Source: Scalindua sp964437425
GTDB taxonomy: Bacteria; Planctomycetota; Brocadiia; Brocadiales; Scalinduaceae
NCBI GenBank assembly: GCA_964437425.1
Contig: CAYTGO010000086.1
Span: forward strand, 1-9,956
Length of the DNA: 9,956 nt
Direction: 5' to 3'
Position 1 is the stretch's first letter. Every line of letters begins with the position of its first letter. A model generated the notes under the pieces. That model ran no database searches. It saw only the letters and a list, made by a program, of their open reading frames with translations, and was not told where the DNA came from. Shown here piece by piece: positions 1 to 5,393 of this stretch. A program made the position numbers and the translations under genes.

Positions 1-1076
1 TTTACGTTTTCGTCAAGTTTTACACCTTTTGAGTGTATAACTAATATTGCCTCTCTCCCGTGCAAATCCGGCCTATCAACAACAACCTGTCTATCAAATC
101 GTCCTGGCCTGAGCAGTGCAGGATCAAGTGTTTCAGGGCGATTGGTAGCACTCATAATTATTACACCGGCATTAGTACCAAAGCCATCCATCTCCACGAG
201 CAACTGATTCAATGTTTGCTCTCTTTCGTCATGCCCGCCAACAGGATTCGCACCTCTTGTCTTACCTATCGCATCAAGTTCATCAATAAAGATTATACAT
301 GGTGCCTTTTGAACAGCTTGACCAAACATATCTCTTACTCTGGACGCTCCAACGCCTACAAACATTTCAACAAATTCTGAGCCACTTATACTGAAAAATG
401 GCACTCCCGCCTCTCCGGCAACAGCCTTAGCCAGAAGTGTTTTACCAGTCCCTGGAGCGCCAACCAGAAGTACACCTTTAGGAATTCTTCCTCCCAGCTT
501 TGTAAACTTATGAGGTGTTTTAAGAAATTCCACTACTTCCTGCAACTCTTCCTTAGCTTCATCTATACCTGCAACATCTTCAAAGGAAAACTTCAAATCT
601 TCCTGTGCATATACTCTTCCTTTACTCTTTCCGAATGACATTATACTGCCTGTTGTACCTCCCATTCTTTTGAAGATAAAACGCCATATGAGAAAGAAAA
701 TACCTATAGGTAAAATCCATGTAAACAAGAACTGCTGCAACCATGTATTTTCATAGTTTCCTGCATATTGAACACCCTGAGCTTCAAGCTCTTTGACGAG
801 TTCAGGATCATCAACTCTTGCAGCAACAAAGGTTTGTTTTTTTCCGGATCTTAAGTCTTCTGATCTGAGAGTTCCTTTTACAAGACTGGATGTAATCTGG
901 CATGTTTCAACCCTGCCATCTCTAACCAGACTCTTGAATTCGCTATAAGATATATTTCCGTCAGTAGGGTTAAACAGGTATGAGGACAGACTCATAAAGA
1001 GAAAGGCCGCTATGAGAATATACCAGATCTGAAGGTTAAACGGCTTTTTTGTAGGTTCTTTCTTTTGTTGATCCAT
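1..1076 (-). CDS. ftsH: ATP-dependent zinc metalloprotease FtsH, N-terminal part (runs off the left edge)
   Basis: Membrane-anchored AAA+ protease that unfolds and degrades misfolded membrane proteins and short-lived regulators, acting as a hexamer at the inner membrane. Reading from ATG at 1076, 358 complete codons are present. Seen: a first membrane segment at about residues 17-35, an extracytoplasmic FtsH domain (about 40-113), a second membrane segment (about 114-134), then the AAA module with Walker A GAPGTGKT (206-213), the pore motif FVG (239-241), Walker B IIFIDE (261-266), and the arginine-finger stretch RPGRFDRQ (R326, R329). The zinc-protease half with HEXGH lies outside the window; FtsH is usually 600-700 residues. 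The ribosome site is weak (AGGGTTAAG about 10 bases upstream). The AsmA-like gene lies upstream on the same strand, 168 bases away. Identification is secure. Confidence 0.97.
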   Translation of the reverse strand, partial: MDQQKKEPTKKPFNLQIWYILIAAFLFMSLSSYLFNPTDGNISYSEFKSLVRDGRVETCQITSSLVKGTLRSEDLRSGKKQTFVAARVDDPELVKELEAQGVQYAGNYENTWLQQFLFTWILPIGIFFLIWRFIFKRMGGTTGSIMSFGKSKGRVYAQEDLKFSFEDVAGIDEAKEELQEVVEFLKTPHKFTKLGGRIPKGVLLVGAPGTGKTLLAKAVAGEAGVPFFSISGSEFVEMFVGVGASRVRDMFGQAVQKAPCIIFIDELDAIGKTRGANPVGGHDEREQTLNQLLVEMDGFGTNAGVIIMSATNRPETLDPALLRPGRFDRQVVVDRPDLHGREAILVIHSKGVKLDENV

Positions 1077-1145
1077 TGCTCAATCTTAACCCTTTGTCTA
1101 CCAAAACAAAAGGCTTTAGGTTCTCCACATTTCTAAAAAGACAAT

Positions 1146-1151
1146 ATTATA
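1146..1151 (-). promoter_or_regulatory. candidate -10 box for ftsH
   Basis: On the minus strand this reads TATAAT, a perfect sigma-70 -10 hexamer, about 70 bases upstream of the ftsH ATG. No good -35 sits at 16-18 bases; TTGATG lies 21 bases upstream, which is too far. It suggests ftsH has its own promoter instead of depending on the upstream AsmA-like gene. The call rests on one hexamer in AT-rich DNA. Confidence 0.4.
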
Positions 1152-1244
1152 CACTATTCATAGACTAGTACACATCAATTTTTTAGCTGTATCCTGATTA
1201 CATCAACAGGGAATATATATAACGTTAAATACATTGCTCATAGC

Positions 1245-3947
1245 TTATGTACTCGGCTCTGTACTTTCCTCCTCAGTCTCCTCTACTTCTTGACCTTCAT
1301 TTCTATTTTCGTTGGGATTCACGAGTACATCAATAATTCTTTTGACAGAATCGGTTACCGGTTTTAGCCCAATCATTCTACTCTCTGGCTTTAAGAGTGT
1401 TCCAGTTATTTGTACAGTTGTCAGTTTCTTTCTGACGCCACCAACCACAAAATCCATTAACCCGCCAATGAATGGTATCTGAGAAAAAGTTTCTTTGCTT
1501 AAACCAGCAACTACAGTTAAATCAATATTTCCATCAAAATCTACAGTTCCTACACCGCCCAATTCAATAGAGTTGCTTAATACCTCTAATTCCTCTACAT
1601 ACACGATTTTATCTCTTATTGAATATTTCAAATTCGCGGTATGAAATGATTCTTTATTGGGCAAGGATACGCTCAAAAGTTTTAAAATACTCAATACTGC
1701 AGGAATCTCAGAAAGGTAACCTTCTCTTAATTTAGCACTTCCCTTGGCAGTAAGGGTATTAAGATCATCACCTTCACCTTGAAACTCAATATACCCGTCA
1801 CACTCCCCTGTCATGTTTGGATGCACTTTTACAAAACTCTCCAGAGTTTTATGTAAAGATACCTTATCGAAACTGAGCCTTCCCGAATATTCTCCTTCTG
1901 GCGTTGTCTTATCAATCTTTACGGAACCACTAACCCTGCCCCCATTACATATTCCATTAAATTTCCTGCTTGTCAGTTGTCCTTTTTCAATATTTATTCT
2001 GCCATCTATGTCTGATATGTTAAAAGGAAAGCTGGTAAAACCAAATTCGCAGCCTTTGGAGTTCACAGTAATTGAACGCCTGTCGACACTCTTCACATCA
2101 TCAATCTCATCTTCAATGATTACATCCACCCTTCCCACAGGTTCTATTTTAATCGTTTCAGTCTTAAGTAGTTCAGAAAACTTATCCAATATGTCTTCAG
2201 TAACTTTTAAATCAGTAACATCGTATAACACTTTCATGTTTTTATTTCTCAAGCTCATAATACCATTGCCGGTAACATGTGAGAGTTGGTTACCAGCAAC
2301 AACGTATCCTCGTAAACTCTTGAACCGGATATTATTCTCATCTATTATTACCCTACCTACAATGTCTGATACTTTAACAGGTAATACTGTAGGTTCATAT
2401 TCATTGCCTTTGCAATCAGCAGTAACTACATATTCATCTTTACTGCTATCTTCATGTCCGATATACTCAATCGTTAAATCGACTTGGCCTGTAGGCTTAT
2501 TCTTAGACCATATTTCTTCACCTTTCTTCGGAATACTCTTAATTATCTCTTCTGTCAGATCGAGATTCGGAATTGAAATAGAAAATCTCTTTTCTTTGCT
2601 TTTTAGATTTACTATTCCATTAAACACAGTACGGTTAACATGGGATCCATTCTGGAGGTATCCGCTCATATTCTTGAGATATATTTTTTCTCCATCCATT
2701 TTAAGAAGTCCAATGATGTTAGATATGTCGTAAGGGAAACTTGGATGCCTTGCCTTAATTCCATTACAAACTGCTTGAGCGGAATAATCAGTAACTGATT
2801 TATCCTCGTTACTCTCGTATTTTATTGTTAAGTCTATATTGCCTTCCGGTTTATAATCATTCCATACCTTTTCTCCATCAGGGATCATTTTCATGAGCTT
2901 TTTTGTAATGTCAAAGTTTGGGATATCCAGATTTATTCTTTTACTTGCGTTACCAACACTAAAGAATGCATCAATCTCCCCATGGGACTGTCTTCCCTCA
3001 TTCTGAACATCTCCCTCAATGCTCTTTAAAAATACACCTCTTCTGGAATATTCCAGTTTTCCATTAATATGTTTTATTAAAAACGGCCATTTTATATATG
3101 TTGCATCCCCATCATCAAAATCAAGTTCCAGTAAATAATCCAACTTTCTCTCATTATTCTTGTTGTTGAAATCAAGAGTACAAGTGAAGTCAAACTTTCC
3201 CAGGGGCGAATATGTCTTCCAGAACTTCTCTCCTATTACGGGTATTTCCTTCATGAGCTCTTCCGTCATCGTCTTATCACTGGTCTGGGCCACCAGTCTC
3301 AGCTCTGGTGTTACAAGGTTGGTATCTACACTTAGCTCTAATCCACTCCAAAACCCATCATGGACAATGCCTTTGATATGTATATCTCTTAACGAACCAC
3401 CAAATTGCTGGCCAAACAAATCTACATTTTCGATATCTAAAACACCATCTCTGAATATTGACTCGTCAAACACGTGAACATTAGCAGACTTGACAATAAC
3501 CCCTCCTCTCAGATGCTCTGTTGGATATTTTATGTTTGCATGATCCAGATATGCCTTAACACCGTTAAGAAACTTCCATATTGCACCCTTTTGTCTAAGT
3601 AAAAATAGCTCCGGAGAAACAATCATAACGCTATTGATTAAAATCTCCCCTCTTAATAGAGCCAGAGGTTCATATCTGACAAAAATCTGTTTGAACTCAA
3701 CACGTAATTTCTCCGGGTCTTTTCCTTCAAACTTGACATCATTTAAAGTAATTCCCTTGGAAAAGTCAAAATGCGCATTCTCGATGATCAACTTGCCTCC
3801 TGTATAATCTTCTAATGCACTCGTGATCTTTGTTTTAATTGCTTTATCTGATGTAAGAACTTTCAGGGTTACATATCCACCCACAAGGAGACACCCGAAA
3901 ACAGAAAATACTATAATTAAAATCAGTAAAACTTTGGATTTTACCAA
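1245..3947 (-). CDS. AsmA-like/TamB-like repeat protein, inner-membrane anchored
   Basis: A 900-residue protein with an N-terminal membrane anchor (residues 6-30) and an otherwise beta-rich extracytoplasmic body. AsmA, TamB and YhdP-type proteins form long grooves that carry phospholipids between inner and outer membranes; that role is inferred from family. Seen: an AsmA-like N-terminal segment after the anchor (GGKLIIENAHFDFSKGITLNDV, residues 50-71, in part), then about five repeats of about 118 residues, each opening with a short helix ending (I)P..GE..W....P.G..D.T (226, 346, 463, 581 and a diverged copy near 697) and containing a [FL]P..[IV]SDI.G strand motif (near 288, 404, 522, 640). 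The C-terminal part (about 680-855) resembles the AsmA-like C-terminal domain, with IPFIGGLMDFVVGG and QITGTLLKPE. The last 20 residues are very acidic. The start is TTG, supported by AGGAG six bases upstream. The exact subfamily is uncertain. Confidence 0.85.
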   Translation of the reverse strand: MVKSKVLLILIIVFSVFGCLLVGGYVTLKVLTSDKAIKTKITSALEDYTGGKLIIENAHFDFSKGITLNDVKFEGKDPEKLRVEFKQIFVRYEPLALLRGEILINSVMIVSPELFLLRQKGAIWKFLNGVKAYLDHANIKYPTEHLRGGVIVKSANVHVFDESIFRDGVLDIENVDLFGQQFGGSLRDIHIKGIVHDGFWSGLELSVDTNLVTPELRLVAQTSDKTMTEELMKEIPVIGEKFWKTYSPLGKFDFTCTLDFNNKNNERKLDYLLELDFDDGDATYIKWPFLIKHINGKLEYSRRGVFLKSIEGDVQNEGRQSHGEIDAFFSVGNASKRINLDIPNFDITKKLMKMIPDGEKVWNDYKPEGNIDLTIKYESNEDKSVTDYSAQAVCNGIKARHPSFPYDISNIIGLLKMDGEKIYLKNMSGYLQNGSHVNRTVFNGIVNLKSKEKRFSISIPNLDLTEEIIKSIPKKGEEIWSKNKPTGQVDLTIEYIGHEDSSKDEYVVTADCKGNEYEPTVLPVKVSDIVGRVIIDENNIRFKSLRGYVVAGNQLSHVTGNGIMSLRNKNMKVLYDVTDLKVTEDILDKFSELLKTETIKIEPVGRVDVIIEDEIDDVKSVDRRSITVNSKGCEFGFTSFPFNISDIDGRINIEKGQLTSRKFNGICNGGRVSGSVKIDKTTPEGEYSGRLSFDKVSLHKTLESFVKVHPNMTGECDGYIEFQGEGDDLNTLTAKGSAKLREGYLSEIPAVLSILKLLSVSLPNKESFHTANLKYSIRDKIVYVEELEVLSNSIELGGVGTVDFDGNIDLTVVAGLSKETFSQIPFIGGLMDFVVGGVRKKLTTVQITGTLLKPESRMIGLKPVTDSVKRIIDVLVNPNENRNEGQEVEETEEESTEPST
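1770..3272 (-). repeat. internal protein-level repeats in the AsmA-like gene
   Basis: Residues 226-726 contain five similar blocks spaced 120, 117, 118 and 116 residues apart, judged by the helix motif exemplified by IPDGEKVWNDYKPEGNIDLT (355-374) and IPKKGEEIWSKNKPTGQVDL (472-491). The second half of each block carries a strand pattern such as FPYDISNIIG (404-413) and FPFNISDIDG (640-649). The copies have diverged in DNA sequence, so they are old duplications of a structural module. Confidence 0.75.
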
Positions 3948-3953
3948 AAACAG

Positions 3954-3958
3954 CTCCT
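3954..3958 (-). promoter_or_regulatory. ribosome binding site that fixes the TTG start of the AsmA-like gene
   Basis: The minus strand reads AGGAG, six bases before the TTG at 3947-3945. The frame then goes straight into the lysine-containing N-terminus and membrane helix. No ATG or GTG in this frame is equally well placed, so TTG is the best start. Confidence 0.75.
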
Positions 3959-4377
3959 ATGTTTAAATTAGTTAAATTCCGATACCATAAAAAGATACAT
4001 CCATTTTATACCTATTTCAAGTATAAATTAATTGCTAATTAGTCATTATCGGTTTACCAATCTAATAGTACGACTGGAATTCCCTTCTGAATGTGGTGAA
4101 GCGTAATGAGGAACCTTGCTGAACAGGATAAGGCTTGCTCAATGAAGGAGTGAACTTGATGCAATTCATCTACGTAGTTTCAGTGAATAGTAAGTGTTTT
4201 GAAGAGACAGCGTTAGAAGATGTAATTACCTGAAATTCAGGAAGAAGAAAGAAAGCACAATGTCAACTTTAGTTCGCAAATAGCCAAAAGCTTATCGAAC
4301 AGTGACAATGCATTATTCTAATTAAAATGGTTTATTGAAAAAGAAGGTAAATGTATACTGTGTGATTTTAAGAGAAA
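3959..4377. other. intergenic stretch without a recognisable gene
   Basis: About 430 bases separate the AsmA-like gene from the 71-residue gene. The part at about 4070-4320 is less AT-rich than its edges and looks like possible decayed or non-coding functional DNA. On the plus strand a 24-codon frame (ATG 4159, stop 4231-4233) has GGAG eight bases upstream. On the minus strand an overlapping stop-to-stop frame of about 42 codons covers about 4055-4180. There are also two short palindromes, CTACGTAG (4170-4177) and CCTGAAATTCAGG (4229-4241). None is enough to call a gene. Confidence 0.5.
3992..4020 (-). promoter_or_regulatory. candidate sigma-70 promoter for the AsmA-like gene
   Basis: On the minus strand TTGAAA (4020-4015) and TATCTT (3997-3992) are separated by 17 bases, giving a leader of about 40 bases before the TTG start. 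Five of six and four of six bases match the consensus. The region is AT-rich, so chance matches are likely. Confidence 0.35.
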
Positions 4378-4593
4378 CTACTCTTCAGAGAACATGTCAT
4401 CTGCCATTCTTGGATTAAGTGGACGGTAAAACTGTTCCAATTTTTCAGTACTCTCTGCCTCTGATATCAACCGCATGAGTTTTTCTTGTTCTTCCCGGAG
4501 AATTTCTTCAAATGACTTTTCGTGTTTTTGAGTTATTTCCTCATCACGAATATCAGTTGTAAAAAAGTGAGGAAGAATTCTATTAATTTTCAT
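4378..4593 (-). CDS. small charged hypothetical protein, 71 residues
   Basis: No family recognised. The protein is soluble and strongly charged: a short N-terminal part with HFFTTD (about 9-14), then a Glu/Lys/Arg-rich stretch (about 17-55) likely to form a long helix or coiled coil (EEILREEQEKLMRLISEAES), and an acidic end. No signal peptide, membrane segment or cysteine is present. It is likely to be real because AAAAGGAG lies seven bases before the ATG and the composition is protein-like. It sits alone between two spacers on the same strand as its neighbours. Such small helical proteins are often adaptors or subunits of something larger, but nothing here shows that. Confidence 0.65.
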   Translation of the reverse strand: MKINRILPHFFTTDIRDEEITQKHEKSFEEILREEQEKLMRLISEAESTEKLEQFYRPLNPRMADDMFSEE

Positions 4594-4600
4594 ATTAAAA

Positions 4601-4608
4601 CTCCTTTT
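4601..4608 (-). promoter_or_regulatory. strong ribosome binding site of the 71-residue gene
   Basis: AAAAGGAG on the minus strand ends seven bases before the ATG at 4593. It is the main reason to accept this small reading frame as a gene. Confidence 0.7.
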
Positions 4609-4688
4609 ACCAGACTCTTCTTTTTATAAAACAGCATACTTCTAGTATCGGATCTTTTGGGAAAAACTTTAGATAATAAATCAGTTTA

Positions 4689-4724
4689 GAAAAACACTTC
4701 TGGCTAAGGCTGTTGCCTTCACCA
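4689..4724 (-). terminator. possible rho-independent terminator after the PilZ-like gene
   Basis: On the minus strand AAGGC-AACA-GCCTT forms a five-base-pair stem with a tetraloop (4719-4706), extended by GGT/GCC-type pairs after a 2x2 internal loop. A run of five T follows about 11 bases later (4694-4690). It lies about 45 bases after the PilZ-like stop codon. The T-run is farther from the stem than in a classical terminator, so the call is moderate. Confidence 0.4.
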
Positions 4725-4768
4725 TTTCCACCTATTGAACTTGTATGTATATGAATAAAGAGTATAGA

Positions 4769-5164
4769 TTAAGAAGCAAGAGACAGAACTGCCGGATTGC
4801 TCATCTTATAACCTAACCCAGCGACCTTGTTAATCATCTCTTTCATATGTTCATCAATTTTTGTAAAAGCTGTTGCAACACCAAAAATAGAAGTATTTGG
4901 ATGATTTATCACACGCGTAACTATCCCATCACATTTTATTGATGGAGTGGTTGTCGAAAACCCGATCTTCAGATTTAAAATTGTACCAATCTTCAAATCG
5001 TTACTGGAATTAAAGAAAATACCTCCAGCTCCCAGATCATTGACGGCAACCATGTCCCAATCTGTTGAAACTGCACCAGAATTTTCATATGGTTTAACTC
5101 TAAACCTTGCCATATATGGTTTTTCAATCCTTAAATATTTTCTTTTTTCAGCATTATTATACAT
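4769..5164 (-). CDS. PilZ-domain-like protein, probable c-di-GMP binding
   Basis: Starting at ATG 5164 the protein has 131 residues. PilZ domains bind cyclic di-GMP and pass the signal to motility, polysaccharide or other targets. Seen near the N-terminus is an RxxxR motif (KRKYLR, residues 7-12 of this form). About 30 residues later comes NDLGAGGIFF (42-51), matching the [DN]-x-[SAG]-x-x-G signature with Gly in place of the usual Ser. Beta-strand-rich sequence and a C-terminal helix (IDEHMKEMINKVAGLG) follow. The length suits a stand-alone PilZ protein. An upstream ATG at 5257 would add 31 residues, but it has no ribosome site and the added residues look non-coding, whereas 5164 has CAGGAG six bases upstream. 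No cyclase or phosphodiesterase is nearby, so the output is unknown. Confidence 0.8.
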   Translation of the reverse strand: MYNNAEKRKYLRIEKPYMARFRVKPYENSGAVSTDWDMVAVNDLGAGGIFFNSSNDLKIGTILNLKIGFSTTTPSIKCDGIVTRVINHPNTSIFGVATAFTKIDEHMKEMINKVAGLGYKMSNPAVLSLAS

Positions 5165-5170
5165 AGAAAG

Positions 5171-5176
5171 CTCCTG
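5171..5176 (-). promoter_or_regulatory. ribosome binding site that decides the PilZ-like start
   Basis: CAGGAG on the minus strand lies six bases before the ATG at 5164. The longer alternative at 5257 has no such site. This favours the 131-residue form, which begins just before the RxxxR motif. Confidence 0.75.
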
Positions 5177-5229
5177 AAGGTTTCTGTTCCTAGTATTATC
5201 GACACATTTGCAATAGTCTTTAACTAAAA

Positions 5230-5267
5230 ATTTGAGGATTTGGCAGGGGTATGTCAATATTTTGACA
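5230..5267 (-). promoter_or_regulatory. candidate promoter with inverted repeat upstream of the PilZ-like gene
   Basis: A perfect 6-4-6 inverted repeat, TGTCAA-N4-TTGACA, covers 5252-5267. On the minus strand its inner arm is a consensus -35 box, TTGACA (5257-5252), followed after 16 bases by TCAAAT (5235-5230), a four-of-six -10 match. This gives a leader of about 60 bases. An inverted repeat over the -35 could be an operator. If this is the promoter, the upstream ATG at 5257 lies within the -35 box and cannot be translated from it. Confidence 0.4.
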
Positions 5268-5393
5268 AAAGACGTGACAAGCGGAGAATGGAAACGTTAG
5301 AAACTATTGAATGGATTACAAAAGAAACTATTTTGTCAGTTTAAGTGGTTTTGTGGGTGAGGTTTAGAGATAGTAACAAAAAGCACCGGAATA

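Noticed and set aside
60..380. 106-codon plus-strand frame
   Set aside because: Antisense shadow of the well-identified ftsH AAA domain.
1194..1211. Terminator hairpin after the AsmA-like gene
   Set aside because: CCTG...CAGG pairing is interrupted and no T-run follows at the right distance.
1813..2733. 306-codon plus-strand open frame
   Set aside because: It lies wholly inside the AsmA-like gene on the other strand; its Ser/Leu/Pro-rich composition is typical of an antisense shadow and no domain is seen.
3959..4377. Group II intron or transposon remnant
   Set aside because: I could not identify domain V, a reverse transcriptase motif, terminal repeats or target duplications; kept only as an unexplained spacer.
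5288..5344. 18-codon plus-strand frame starting ATG GAA ACG
   Set aside because: Very short, and the GGAG is only one base from the ATG, too close to serve as a ribosome site.
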